Shown here: positions 1-8,985 of the stretch, one piece after another
Numbering within the stretch: the stretch's first letter is position 1
Layout: every line of letters begins with the position of its first letter
From: Sphingomonas sp. PP-F2F-A104-K0414
GTDB taxonomy: Bacteria > Pseudomonadota > Alphaproteobacteria > Sphingomonadales > Sphingomonadaceae
Assembly: GCF_004340945.1 (NCBI RefSeq)
Contig: NZ_SLYD01000008.1
Coordinates: forward strand, 124,001 to 188,000
Length of the DNA stretch: 64,000 nt
Direction: 5' to 3'
Position numbers and translations under genes: made by a program
Notes under the pieces: generated by a model
The model's database searches: none
The model's input: only the letters and a program-made list of their open reading frames with translations
What the model was told of the DNA's origin: nothing

Positions 1-1349
1 TGCGGAGCCGGCTCGATGTCGGGTCGGAGCCTGACGACGAACCCGCCTATCCCGCCGGCGAACACCTCGCCCCAGACCAGCATTTTCTTTTCGCTTCGCG
101 CGACCGACGCGCACAAGTTGAAGATCTGGGGATCGGCCGTTGCGTCGATGATCAGGTCGCAGCCCCCGACATCGACCAGCGCAGAATCCGTCGACAACGA
201 GCTCTCCTGGCCGCCCAAGACCAGTCGCCTGACCGTGACGTTAGCGGACGGTTTAATCTCGCGGATACGCTTGGCGACGGCATCGGGTTTGTTGAGGCCC
301 ACGGAGCGCCAGTCCAGATCGTTGCGGACGAGGTTGTCGGGGAAGAGGACGTCGCCGTCGACGAGCACGAACCGGCTCAACCCGGCCCGGGCGAGCGACG
401 CGGCGATCTTCGAGCCCACCGACCCACAGCCGACAATGCCGACGGATGCGGACGCCAGCCGGTCATACGCGCCCGGCAGCCTGTTGGCGCTCGAGGGAGC
501 CTTCACGGTGGTGTAGGCGAGCATCTCGCGCGGGCCCCGGCCACTGGGAAGCCACATGAGGTGGAAGTCGCCATCACACTCGACCAGGACGACGGCGTCC
601 TCCTCCGAACCCCTGACGACCTCCAGAAGGCCTTCGTGGCCAATTGTCTCCGCGATCACCTTGACCAGATCATACTCGGTGCGGATGGTCGCCTTCACGC
701 CGCCGCCCATCCGCACGGCGAAGCCCTTGCGCCGGCGAAACCGCGCCACGTCGGGCCCCGCCGACCACAGCGCCGCGTCCTCGGGGCCGAGCTGGCTGGG
801 CACCGCCACCCAGTGGCTGGCAATCGCCTTCTCGGACAGCTCAAGCTCTACCGGCCGGCAGATATCCAGCGACGACACGGCGTCGGCGAAGTCGTCCGTG
901 AGCAGAAACCGCATCCGGAAGCCGCGGATGTCCTGCCCGACGGTGGTCGCGTGCGCGCTCTCCACGCGCGCCGCCACACCCTGCGCCGGCTCCTCGCCCT
1001 GCAGCAGTCGATGCGCGCTCTCGATCATCATCGCACCAGTGAAGGCCGGAACCCAGTTGTCCGGTCGATACTCGAGGCACAACTCGCCCCCCGCCCCCCA
1101 CTGATGGCTGGACAGTCGAATCTCCTCCCGTGGAAACACCTGCGGCGGCATGTCCGGGAAAAAGCGCGGGTAGCTGATCGTCAGCGGGATCAGCCGACCT
1201 AGGCGCTCGATCTCGAAGTTAGCGGAGAGGCTGCCGCCCTTCTCGACGGTCCACTCGACGTTCCTGAGCCATTCGTTCTGCTCCTGCAGCGCGTCGATCG
1301 CGAAACCCTCGCTGCGCGCACGGCTGGGCTGCGCGGTCCACCAGATCAC
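1..1349 (-). CDS. cap2: CBASS Cap2: E2-E1 fusion (ThiF-type), 3' end outside the window
   Basis: The protein activates and conjugates the CD-NTase in type II CBASS defence; in the family an E1-like adenylation domain and an E2-like domain attach the cyclase C-terminus to targets. The frame opens with GTG at 1349, overlapping the CD-NTase stop by four bases, and stays open for 449 codons to the window edge. Residues about 20-120 look like an E2 fold with the putative catalytic Cys91 in GELCLEYRPDNW. Residues about 290-449 are a ThiF/MoeB Rossmann domain with the nucleotide loop GIVGCGSVGSKIA and a LVDGDVLFPDNLVRND segment, as in E1 enzymes. The catalytic E1 cysteine and the C-terminus lie beyond the edge. 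A Cap3 JAB protease and the effector would be expected past position 1. Confidence 0.88.
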   Translation of the reverse strand, partial: MIWWTAQPSRARSEGFAIDALQEQNEWLRNVEWTVEKGGSLSANFEIERLGRLIPLTISYPRFFPDMPPQVFPREEIRLSSHQWGAGGELCLEYRPDNWVPAFTGAMMIESAHRLLQGEEPAQGVAARVESAHATTVGQDIRGFRMRFLLTDDFADAVSSLDICRPVELELSEKAIASHWVAVPSQLGPEDAALWSAGPDVARFRRRKGFAVRMGGGVKATIRTEYDLVKVIAETIGHEGLLEVVRGSEEDAVVLVECDGDFHLMWLPSGRGPREMLAYTTVKAPSSANRLPGAYDRLASASVGIVGCGSVGSKIAASLARAGLSRFVLVDGDVLFPDNLVRNDLDWRSVGLNKPDAVAKRIREIKPSANVTVRRLVLGGQESSLSTDSALVDVGGCDLIIDATADPQIFNLCASVARSEKKMLVWGEVFAGGIGGFVVRLRPDIEPAP

Positions 1350-2563
1350 GCAAAGCCCTGCGGCTTGCTCGGAACCCGCGGGACGGACCCGAACGACGGA
1401 GTCGACGAGGCCACGGTCGCGGCCGTCGCCGCCGTTGCACCACGCAAAAGTCCGCTGGATCCACCGCGGAACCGTGTCTCGGCACGCTTCGCGAGCGCGG
1501 TTCCCATGTGAGGCGAAAGTGCGTCGGCCATGCTGGAGCCCTGCTCCATCGCCGCGACCCTCGCGTAGTCGGCCTGCGCCTGACGCAGCCACGTGTAGAA
1601 GGCCTGCTCGCGCTCCGGATGCTCTGCCCACTTGTCGGCGAAATTCTCCATGGGATCGCTCGGGTTCGCGATGTGGGCGCGATTGTGGCCGTCGCGCAGA
1701 ATGTGCCGCTCCATTCCCGAGAGGATCGAGAGCAATGCGTCGGCGACATCCTCCTGACCCTCGTACGCGTGCGCGGCCAGTGTCGTGATGATGATCGAGA
1801 TCGGGCAGCAGTTGATCTCGTCCCTCGCGAACATCATGTCCCGATGGCGCTTGAGGATCATGATCGAGTGCTGGAGCGGCGTCCGCACTTTGTAGTCCGG
1901 GATCTTCTCGACGCTGGCGTTCATCGACCTCGCGAGGGCGCGCTTGCGCTCGTTGAGGACGACGGCCATCCGGCTCTTGAACCACTCCAGATAGCCCTTC
2001 GGGTTTGAGCGCGGCCAATCGTCGGTGATGTGGCGATAGTCCCAGTGCTCGTTGTCGGTGATTGCGATCGCAGTCCCAGCCCAGCGAGCGTCGTAGCGGT
2101 TGGTCTGCAGAATCCTGCGCACACTTTCCCCGTTCGGAAGAGCCGGCACGACGTCCATGTGGAACTGCGCGCCATCCGCGTAATTTAGCGTCCAGCACCG
2201 ACGCCCCTCGTGAAGCGGCTTGTTCATGCTCTGGGCGCGCCGGTAGGACTCCATCTCCACGCGCAGCAGCTCCTTAAGGTGCTGCTGGGTCAGCTGCGTC
2301 TTACCGATATACTTGAGCTCGCAGACCGCATCGACGTCGTAATCCTCGTCCTCGTTGAGCGGCTTGATCACCGTACCGAGGCCGAAGGAGCCCTGCACGT
2401 AGACCGCCGGACCGTAGTCCTTCAGCGTGGACTCCGGCCTATTCAGCCAGCGACCTAGCGAATTGTAGCTCTTCTCTGCCTGTTCGTAGCGTGTGTCGCT
2501 GATGTCGAGCTCTTCCGCGAGCGCGGCGAGATAACGCTTAGATGACGCATTGGCCGAAGGCAT
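1346..2563 (-). CDS. CBASS CD-NTase (cGAS/DncV-like nucleotidyltransferase)
   Basis: This is the signal-making enzyme of the CBASS module: on phage sensing, CD-NTases make cyclic oligonucleotides that switch on a killing effector. The 405-residue protein has the polymerase-beta type core: the GS motif at residues 58-59 in VQGSFGLGT, the metal-binding DYDVD (Asp76, Asp78) and a third acidic residue Asp137 in FHMDVVP. The C-terminus ends in a flexible Ser/Ala/Thr-rich tail closing with KPQGFA; a C-terminal small residue after Gly/Phe fits the idea that Cap2 conjugates this tail. It overlaps cap2 and is transcribed away from ietA. The nucleotide product cannot be told from sequence alone. Confidence 0.9.
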   Translation of the reverse strand: MPSANASSKRYLAALAEELDISDTRYEQAEKSYNSLGRWLNRPESTLKDYGPAVYVQGSFGLGTVIKPLNEDEDYDVDAVCELKYIGKTQLTQQHLKELLRVEMESYRRAQSMNKPLHEGRRCWTLNYADGAQFHMDVVPALPNGESVRRILQTNRYDARWAGTAIAITDNEHWDYRHITDDWPRSNPKGYLEWFKSRMAVVLNERKRALARSMNASVEKIPDYKVRTPLQHSIMILKRHRDMMFARDEINCCPISIIITTLAAHAYEGQEDVADALLSILSGMERHILRDGHNRAHIANPSDPMENFADKWAEHPEREQAFYTWLRQAQADYARVAAMEQGSSMADALSPHMGTALAKRAETRFRGGSSGLLRGATAATAATVASSTPSFGSVPRVPSKPQGFA

Positions 2564-2992
2564 CGATTAGTCCCCCATGGAAATTATTTCGTGATTTGTT
2601 CTTGTAGGTTTCACTGCAGTTGCGTTCCACGTGGGCCTGAGCACCTTCCACAGAATTCACAGGAAGAGCCCGCTACGGATGGAATTTCGACGACTGTAGC
2701 CTGCTGACGCAAGACGACATGTATCTAAATGGCTCCTTCGTCGGTCTACTCGGGGGCCCATCCGACGGTGACCGCTGGCCCGGCTCGGCCGCAGACTCGG
2801 CGTTCGTCATCGTCGCCAAACGTATCTTTGTCGGGATCACCGCCATTAAACCAACCCCTTCCTTACGTGCAACGACATCAAGTTTCATGCACCGATTATC
2901 AATTAATACGCAACAATTAAGATTGCAACGCACCTTTTTGCAGTTTAAGTGCAACAGACAATTCGATTGGCGCAATGCGTCACGGGAGCTGC
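2564..2992. promoter_or_regulatory. Divergent intergenic region between CBASS and ietAS
   Basis: This stretch of about 430 bases separates the CD-NTase (minus) from ietA (plus) and must carry both promoters. The part from about 2860 to 2960 is clearly AT-richer than the surroundings. Open frames here on both strands have no domain or codon pattern that I recognise. A GGGAG at 2984-2988 lies just before the ATG at 2993 and supports that start for ietA over the ATG at 2975. Confidence 0.5.
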
Positions 2993-4198
2993 ATGCAACA
3001 CTTCACCATCATTCAGGCGCTTTGTCGGGCGGCCATCGCTGACGCTTCACCGGCGGCTCGCAAGCAGATAGAGCGGCTGCGCGACGCGATCGCAAAGGAC
3101 GGCGATCCGAAGCAGGCGGCAGCCATCACAAGCATCCTCACGGCGGCCGAGCGCACGAGGGAGTTGTCGCCAAGCCGGATCGAGCGATCGAGAGCGCCGA
3201 TCGCCGGCGAGGCGCTGACCCGGAGCACACCGGTACCCGTCGACCGGGAAACGGCCGCGGCGCTTGCCGACATCATCTTCCCTGCAGACATCCAGCCGAC
3301 CGCTCCCCTCTTCAACCCGACCGTGAGCGAGGCCGTCGGCACGATCATTGAGGAGTGGGCGCACTTCGACGCGCTGGCCGAGATCGACATCAGGCCGTCG
3401 AAGACCTGCCTGATCTACGGAGCACCGGGGACGGGCAAGACCAGGCTCGCCCTCTGGATCGCGCAAGAACTCGACCTGCCCGTTGTGCTCGTGAAGCTCG
3501 ACGGTCTCGTGTCGTCGTTCCTGGGCACTACCGCTCGCAACATCGGCAACCTGTTCGCTTTTGCGAACCGCTACCGCTGCATCCTTCTGCTCGACGAGTT
3601 CGACGCAATTGCCAAGGTGCGTGACGACCCGCAGGAGGTAGGCGAGATCAAGCGGGTCGTGAACGCCCTATTGCAGAATCTGGACGTCCGCCGCGACGTG
3701 GGCTTCACCATCGGCATCACCAATCACCCCAAGCTGCTAGATCCGGCGGTGTGGCGCCGCTTCGAGGTCCAGCTCGAGATTCCTAAGCCGGACTTCGAGA
3801 TGCGCAAGGCGATCGCAGCGCACTTCGCGCCCCCGGTACAGGCGCCCGACGCCCACTTGCGCCTCATCTCGTGGTTCACGGAGGGGGCAACGGGCGCCGA
3901 GATCGAGTCGCTGGTCAGAAGCTACAAGAAGGCGACTGCGATCCGCGAGGGGGATCGACGGGGCCTGCTCGACACGCTCAGACAGTTTGCGACGCTCAAT
4001 GCGGCGCGCGTGCAGAGCGAGCGGCGCGCGCTGCTCTTCGACGACACCAGCAATCTGTTCCGCGCGATGCGCGACGATCCCGACCTCGGCTTCTCGATGA
4101 CGGACATCGGCGAGATCGCAGGCAGGGACAAGTCCACCGTCAGCCGACAGATCGGCAGAGCGGCACGGGTGGACGAGGGCGAGGTGCAACATGGCTAG
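2993..4198 (+). CDS. ietA: IetA-type AAA+ ATPase of the IetAS defence pair
   Basis: This is an AAA+ ATPase paired with a subtilisin-like protease; the pair is known as IetAS, first seen as a plasmid-maintenance system and later as an anti-phage system. Walker A is IYGAPGTGKTRLA, Walker B is ILLLDEFDAIA, and a sensor-like GITNHPKLLDPAVWRRFEV follows; VWRRFEVQLEIPKPD is typical of the family. Near the C-terminus, SMTDIGEIAGRDKSTVSRQIG reads like a helix-turn-helix, which could let the ATPase bind DNA. The N-terminal 100 residues are helical and unassigned. An in-frame ATG at 2975 would add six residues. It overlaps ietS by eight bases, so the two are translationally coupled. Confidence 0.85.
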   Translation: MQHFTIIQALCRAAIADASPAARKQIERLRDAIAKDGDPKQAAAITSILTAAERTRELSPSRIERSRAPIAGEALTRSTPVPVDRETAAALADIIFPADIQPTAPLFNPTVSEAVGTIIEEWAHFDALAEIDIRPSKTCLIYGAPGTGKTRLALWIAQELDLPVVLVKLDGLVSSFLGTTARNIGNLFAFANRYRCILLLDEFDAIAKVRDDPQEVGEIKRVVNALLQNLDVRRDVGFTIGITNHPKLLDPAVWRRFEVQLEIPKPDFEMRKAIAAHFAPPVQAPDAHLRLISWFTEGATGAEIESLVRSYKKATAIREGDRRGLLDTLRQFATLNAARVQSERRALLFDDTSNLFRAMRDDPDLGFSMTDIGEIAGRDKSTVSRQIGRAARVDEGEVQHG

Positions 4199-6695
4199 CC
4201 CGATCCAGGTCGTTCTCAATCCGGAAAACTATCAGGAAGTGCGCGAAACGGCGGGTGGCGGCGGGCGGAAGGACTTTTTCGCCCATCGAGACAACGAGTT
4301 CCGAATCCACCGCTCGGCGCTGATCAGCCAGATCGATACGATCTCGGAGGTCCTCAGCGCCCAACGCCAAGGCGACGTCGGCTTCGCCAAGGTCGTGCTG
4401 CGGCGTGAGGCGTGGGCAAAGAGCCACCGGCCCGTGGCGAGCCTGTTCAGACCGGACCGCACGCCAGTGGTCGGCGGCGGAGATCTGGGCGTCATGCTGG
4501 TCGAAGTCCGCCCAACCTCGCTCGCTCAGGTCTCCGCCGAAGTCGCGAAGGCGGAGATCCACACCGAGATGAGGTACAACGAGTACAAGCAGAAGGAGGT
4601 GCCGCATCCGAGCGGGCGGAAGAGCGAGGCGGGCGCGATCGAGCGGATCGAGATGTACGGGCCCGCGGACCGCCGCAGCTTCTCGGTCGACGAGGCGGTC
4701 GCGTGGCTGGCCAACCCGATGACCGGCAGCAACTACCTCGTCGAGCTGTTCGACAGCCCGCCCGCGAGATCGGAATGGGACCGGCTCGACCCCGGCCGGC
4801 GCCAGCTACTCGAAAGCTTCATCGCCGGGTTCGCCGCGTTCGGGCAGGGCGTCGCGGTAGAGCGTCTCCCCAGCGGTCGCAACCGGCAGCCTGTCCTCTC
4901 CGTCCGCCTCGACCAGTCCGCCGATCAGATCCTGCGGCTTAGCGACACCTCCCAGATTGACCGCCGGCGGTCGGTCGCGCGGTTCAACCCCGACGTGGAC
5001 CGGCATGCCCGGCTGCTGTCGTTCCTGGACAACCATCCACTCGTCCGCCGCATCGAGCTCCCCGGCATCGTTGTGAGGTCCGACGCCCCCGTCGTGCAGT
5101 CCGCCCGGACGCGCCCCGCCGGTCTCGCCGTGCCCATCCGCGACAGCCGTCGCACCCATCCCCGGATCGGGATCATCGACGGCGGGATCAGCGACGCCCT
5201 CTCGGACTGGGTCATCGACCGCTGGGACGTTCTCGCAGATGAGGACACCGACCACGCGCATGGAACGTTCATCGGCGGCCTGGCGGCCGTTGGCGGCACC
5301 CTAAATGGCGTCGAGACATGCCCGGAACCGGACGGCGCGGAGCTGGTGGACGTCGCGGTGTTCCCGGACGAGGCTAAGGCCGGAGCCTTTGCGTCCTACT
5401 ATCCCGAGGGTTTGCCACAGTTCTTTGACGAGATGGCGAACGCCGTGTCGGACGCGCGGGCCCGTCACGGCGTCCGCGTGTTCAACATGAGCCTGAACGT
5501 CCTGCAGCCGACCACGCCCGACCGCTACAGTCAGCACGCGGCACGCCTCGACCAGATCGCCGAGGCTAACAACGCGATCATCTTCATTTCGGCGGGCAAC
5601 ATCGGGAAGCAGGACGAGCGCGGGGAATGGCCGACCGACGCCAGCGCCGCCCTCGCCAACCTCGTCAACGCGCGGAACGACGGCCTGCTCACGCCCGCGG
5701 AGAGCTCGCGCAACGTGGCGGTGGCCGCACTCAACCCGCCGGGCCACGGCGGCTGCGTCCCGTTCGCGCCGAGCCGGTTTAGCCGGCGCGGACCCGGGAT
5801 GAGGGCGGGCGTCAAGCCGGACCTGGCGCACGTCGGCGGCTCCGGAACCCGACATGCCGAGTTGGGGCACGGGCTGTTCTCGCTGCTGCCGGACGGGACG
5901 ATCATCGACGGCTGCGGCACGAGCTACGCCGCGCCGCTAGCCGCCAAGACCGCCGCGGTCCTCGACCATGCGATCGAGGGGGAGGTGTCGCGGGAGACCC
6001 TCATCGGGCTCCTAGTCCACCATGCCGAGCTGCCTGCGTCGCTCCGGTCGAAAGAACTCGCCCCGGTCGCCAGGCACCTGGTCGGGTTCGGGATGCCCCC
6101 TCCCGCGGAACGCATTCTCGACAGCGGCGACCACGCAATCACGCTTGTGTTCGCATCGCGCATCCAGCGGGACCAGCAGATCAACTTCCGCTTCGCATGG
6201 CCGCCATCGCTCGTGGGACCGGGCGGAAAGTGCCGCGGCCGGGCCAAAATCACGCTCGTGTCGACCCCGCCACTTGACGCGCGGTTCGGATCGGAGTTCG
6301 TCCGCATCAACATCAACGCGACGCTCCAGCAGGAAAAGGAGAATGGCGGGTGGAAGGGGCAGCTCGAGCCCCTCTACCTCCCGTCCAGGCGAGACTCCCC
6401 CGCGATCGAAGCCGAGCGCATCGAGCATGACCTCAAGTGGAGCCCGGTGAAGGTGCTGGCGAAGACCTTCCCGCAGGGGGTCGGTGCGTCATCCAACTGG
6501 CGCCTCTTCGTCGACTACCTGACGCGCACCGGCGAGGTGATGCCCGAGGAAGGGGTGCCCTTCACGGCGATCGTCACGATCAGCGACCCGAAGAACGAGC
6601 AGCCCGTCTTCAATGACATGCGGCAGAACCTCCAGGCCTTGGGAACCCAGATCGCCGACATCCGCACCGCCGCCCGCATCACGCCACGCGTCTGA
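4191..6695 (+). CDS. ietS: IetS-type subtilisin-like serine protease (S8)
   Basis: This is the effector-like partner of IetA. The 834-residue protein carries an S8 protease domain in its middle: Asp330 in RIGIIDGGISD, His357 in DHAHGTFIGG, the oxyanion Asn in IFISAGNIG and Ser578 in CGTSYAAPLAAKTAA. All four are intact, so the enzyme should be active. The first 320 residues form a separate domain with no signal peptide, and about 200 residues follow the protease domain. No secretion signal is visible, so it most likely acts in the cytoplasm and is held in check by IetA. What triggers it and what it cuts are not evident. Confidence 0.87.
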   Translation: MASPIQVVLNPENYQEVRETAGGGGRKDFFAHRDNEFRIHRSALISQIDTISEVLSAQRQGDVGFAKVVLRREAWAKSHRPVASLFRPDRTPVVGGGDLGVMLVEVRPTSLAQVSAEVAKAEIHTEMRYNEYKQKEVPHPSGRKSEAGAIERIEMYGPADRRSFSVDEAVAWLANPMTGSNYLVELFDSPPARSEWDRLDPGRRQLLESFIAGFAAFGQGVAVERLPSGRNRQPVLSVRLDQSADQILRLSDTSQIDRRRSVARFNPDVDRHARLLSFLDNHPLVRRIELPGIVVRSDAPVVQSARTRPAGLAVPIRDSRRTHPRIGIIDGGISDALSDWVIDRWDVLADEDTDHAHGTFIGGLAAVGGTLNGVETCPEPDGAELVDVAVFPDEAKAGAFASYYPEGLPQFFDEMANAVSDARARHGVRVFNMSLNVLQPTTPDRYSQHAARLDQIAEANNAIIFISAGNIGKQDERGEWPTDASAALANLVNARNDGLLTPAESSRNVAVAALNPPGHGGCVPFAPSRFSRRGPGMRAGVKPDLAHVGGSGTRHAELGHGLFSLLPDGTIIDGCGTSYAAPLAAKTAAVLDHAIEGEVSRETLIGLLVHHAELPASLRSKELAPVARHLVGFGMPPPAERILDSGDHAITLVFASRIQRDQQINFRFAWPPSLVGPGGKCRGRAKITLVSTPPLDARFGSEFVRININATLQQEKENGGWKGQLEPLYLPSRRDSPAIEAERIEHDLKWSPVKVLAKTFPQGVGASSNWRLFVDYLTRTGEVMPEEGVPFTAIVTISDPKNEQPVFNDMRQNLQALGTQIADIRTAARITPRV

Positions 6696-6721
6696 CCGCG
6701 CGTTTAGCAAAGGAGATCGCC

Positions 6722-7036
6722 ATGCCGAAGTCAGTCACTCTCACCACGGGCCTGCAGTTCGGGTCGATCTCGGCGGGCGTCGAACACTTCTCGGCCATGC
6801 TCGACGCGCAGGACCTGAAGGAGCCTTTCGCCGGTGCCGACGAGGAGCACATCCGTGCCGCCTACGACGCGTACTGCGCCAAGACGGGATGGACCACGCC
6901 GAGTCCGGCGGCGACCTTCCAGCCCGTCCACGAACGCGGCCCAGGGTTCACGACGCAGTGCTTCGGAATTACGTACGAGGATGGATCGACCGGCCGGTTC
7001 TCGATGCAGAAGGCCCTGAGCGCCATCGCTGGGTAG
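6722..7036 (+). CDS. Hypothetical protein, 104 residues
   Basis: A small soluble protein starts 26 bases after ietS behind a strong AAAGGAG ribosome site, so it is probably in the same transcript. The layout (an N-terminal helix with EHFSAMLDAQ, then a C-terminal QCFGITYEDGSTGRFSMQKAL) faintly recalls DUF3223-like domains, but I cannot make that assignment firmly. There is no signal peptide or membrane segment. Its place directly behind IetAS makes an accessory defence role possible. Confidence 0.6.
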   Translation: MPKSVTLTTGLQFGSISAGVEHFSAMLDAQDLKEPFAGADEEHIRAAYDAYCAKTGWTTPSPAATFQPVHERGPGFTTQCFGITYEDGSTGRFSMQKALSAIAG

Positions 7037-7157
7037 ACGGGTCGAGGGATGTGGCTGCACGGCCAGCGAACTTATAGAACGTCGCCGAATTGACCATTTA
7101 TTCGGTTTGACGGACGCCATGCCCCGTGTCACCCAACGCACAAGGGAGGGGCGCCCA

Positions 7158-8300
7158 TTGCCATTCTACTTCAGAAAGTCGGTCTCGGCGGGGCCGTTCA
7201 GGTTCAACCTGTTGTCAGGCGAGGTCGGGGTGTCGGTCGGCGTCCGGGGACTGCGCTTCGGGACGGGGCCGCGCGGCCACTACGTGCACGCCGGCCGCGG
7301 CGGCCTCTACTACAGGTCAGCGCTCGGCGGGGACAGTCAGAGCCGAGGCCGGGGCCATTCGACGTCGACACAGGCGACGCCTCCACCCAGGTACCGCCCT
7401 CCGCGGCAGCCCCGTGAGCCGAACGTCGAGATGGTGGCCGTCTCCTCCGCGAGCGTGCTCGGGATGACCGACGAGCGCTACGGCGAGCTGCTCCAGGAAC
7501 TGAACTCCAAGCAGAACGCCGTGTCGTCGCTGGTGGTTCTGGGCTCGGTCGCCGGCGTGGTCGCCTTGTTCGCCACCATCGCCGCCGGGATCAACGGGGC
7601 GGCGGCGGGAGCCGTCGTGGTGGCGGCCGCGCTCTTCGTTGGATCGAGGCTGGACGCGCACCGGCGATCCGCGGTAGTGCTTTACGACCTCGAGGGGGAC
7701 GCAGCCGAGGCCTACGAGACGCTGACCAAGGCCTTCGACGACCTTGCTGCCTCCACAATGAAGTGGCACGTCGACTCCGGCGGTGCCGTACGCGACCTCC
7801 ACACCTGGAAACGCAACGCCGGCGCGACGACCATCCTCAACAAGCGCCCGACCGAGTTCTGCTACGGGCTTCCCCGCGTTCTCAAGACCAATGTAACGCC
7901 GCCATCGATGAAGGTCGGCAAAGAGACCCTGTACTGGCTGCCGGACGTGCTGCTGGTGGTCGAAAGCGGCAAGGTCGGGGCGGTCGCCTACGACATGCTC
8001 ACGGTCCAGTGGCAGGACTCCCGGTTCATTGAGGAGGAGGCGGTGCCGCGCGACGCGCAGGTCGTGGGGCAGACCTGGAAGCATCCCAACAAGAACGGTG
8101 GCCCGGACCGCCGGTTCGCCAACAACCGCCAGCTGCCGATCTGCCTCTATGAATCAATCCACCTGCATAGCGGCAACGGGCTGAACGAGCTTCTGCAGGT
8201 GTCGACCAACGGCCGAGCCCAGCCGCTCGCCTCGGCAGCCCGGCGCCTTGCGTCGGTGCTGGGCGCCCGAGAGCAGACGGCCGCGCTGCCCGCACTCTGA
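7158..8300 (+). CDS. DUF4236 protein with two membrane segments
   Basis: The start was set at TTG 7158, behind a GGGAGGGG at 7144-7151, because DUF4236 proteins begin with a short Met-x-Phe-Tyr-Phe-Arg-Lys segment; a longer frame begins at 7107. Residues about 2-52 are a clear DUF4236 domain (FYFRKSVSAGPFRFNL, then VGVRGLRFGTGPRGHYVHAG). After a Pro/Arg-rich linker come two adjacent hydrophobic stretches (VVLGSVAGVVALFATIAAGI, then AAAGAVVVAAALFVGS), likely a membrane hairpin. About 220 unassigned residues follow with WKHPNKNGGPDRRFANN near the end. DUF4236 function is unknown; the domain often sits in defence islands or beside effectors. Confidence 0.75.
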   Translation: MPFYFRKSVSAGPFRFNLLSGEVGVSVGVRGLRFGTGPRGHYVHAGRGGLYYRSALGGDSQSRGRGHSTSTQATPPPRYRPPRQPREPNVEMVAVSSASVLGMTDERYGELLQELNSKQNAVSSLVVLGSVAGVVALFATIAAGINGAAAGAVVVAAALFVGSRLDAHRRSAVVLYDLEGDAAEAYETLTKAFDDLAASTMKWHVDSGGAVRDLHTWKRNAGATTILNKRPTEFCYGLPRVLKTNVTPPSMKVGKETLYWLPDVLLVVESGKVGAVAYDMLTVQWQDSRFIEEEAVPRDAQVVGQTWKHPNKNGGPDRRFANNRQLPICLYESIHLHSGNGLNELLQVSTNGRAQPLASAARRLASVLGAREQTAALPAL

Positions 8301-8312
8301 GGAGAAACAGCG

Positions 8313-8888
8313 ATGGTGTTCGGCCTTTTCCGCCGCAAGATCGCAGCGGATGCCGTGGCGGCTCAGCTGCCCGTCGCGGCTCCGCCAACGACCACTGCAA
8401 ATTACCCGGAGCCACCGACACCGGACCTTCCGGTGCCTATCACGCCGCCGGCCGCCAAGCCCCCGCTGTGGCAGGACGTGGCGTACGGAATGACACCGGG
8501 CGAGGTGCGGTGGACCCGCCCGGAGGCGGTGCCCTCAATCGACGCCAGACTACTAGGCGACGGGACGGCGAGCTTGCTCCAGATCCCTAGCCTCCAGCTC
8601 GCCGGCCACGACTACTCGGTGCAGTTCTACTTCAAAGACGGCGGGCTGACCCAAGTGACGATCGCCACCAACGGCGGCCCGTCCGCCGCCGACTTCGACG
8701 GGATCGCGAACGCCCTGCGCCTCCGCTATGGCCGGGAGGTCGCCTTCAAGGACAGTCCGGACAGCTTCTCGACGGGCGAGTGGCTGTCGGCGGACGGCAT
8801 CAACGTCTCGCTTGTCTTCCACGAGGCGATCGGGTGCCTCAACATCAACTTTCAGTACCGCTACGCGGAAGCGGCGATGCAGCTCTGA
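8313..8888 (+). CDS. Hypothetical protein, 191 residues
   Basis: It begins 12 bases after the DUF4236 gene with a TGAGGAG ribosome site overlapping the upstream stop, so the two are co-expressed. Residues 15-50 are a Pro-rich low-complexity linker. The rest is a compact alpha/beta domain containing YGMTPGEVRWTRPEA and ending in HEAIGCLNINFQYRY. No catalytic motif, signal peptide or membrane segment is visible and I do not recognise the family. Confidence 0.65.
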   Translation: MVFGLFRRKIAADAVAAQLPVAAPPTTTANYPEPPTPDLPVPITPPAAKPPLWQDVAYGMTPGEVRWTRPEAVPSIDARLLGDGTASLLQIPSLQLAGHDYSVQFYFKDGGLTQVTIATNGGPSAADFDGIANALRLRYGREVAFKDSPDSFSTGEWLSADGINVSLVFHEAIGCLNINFQYRYAEAAMQL

Positions 8889-8985
8889 AGCGCAGACGGG
8901 CGGCGGCGGCGTCCGCGCGTTTCCGCCGACGGACACCTGCCGACCCGACGTTGTGCGGACCGAGCGCGCATGGCATCGGCGGACC

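Noticed and set aside
16..1202. Three plus-strand open frames over the first 1.2 kb
   Set aside because: They are mirror frames of cap2; the minus-strand frame holds the E2 and ThiF motifs and explains the whole stretch.
2719..3042. Plus-strand open frame of 107 codons before ietA
   Set aside because: No domain or ribosome site, and it overlaps the ietA start; the region must hold two promoters.
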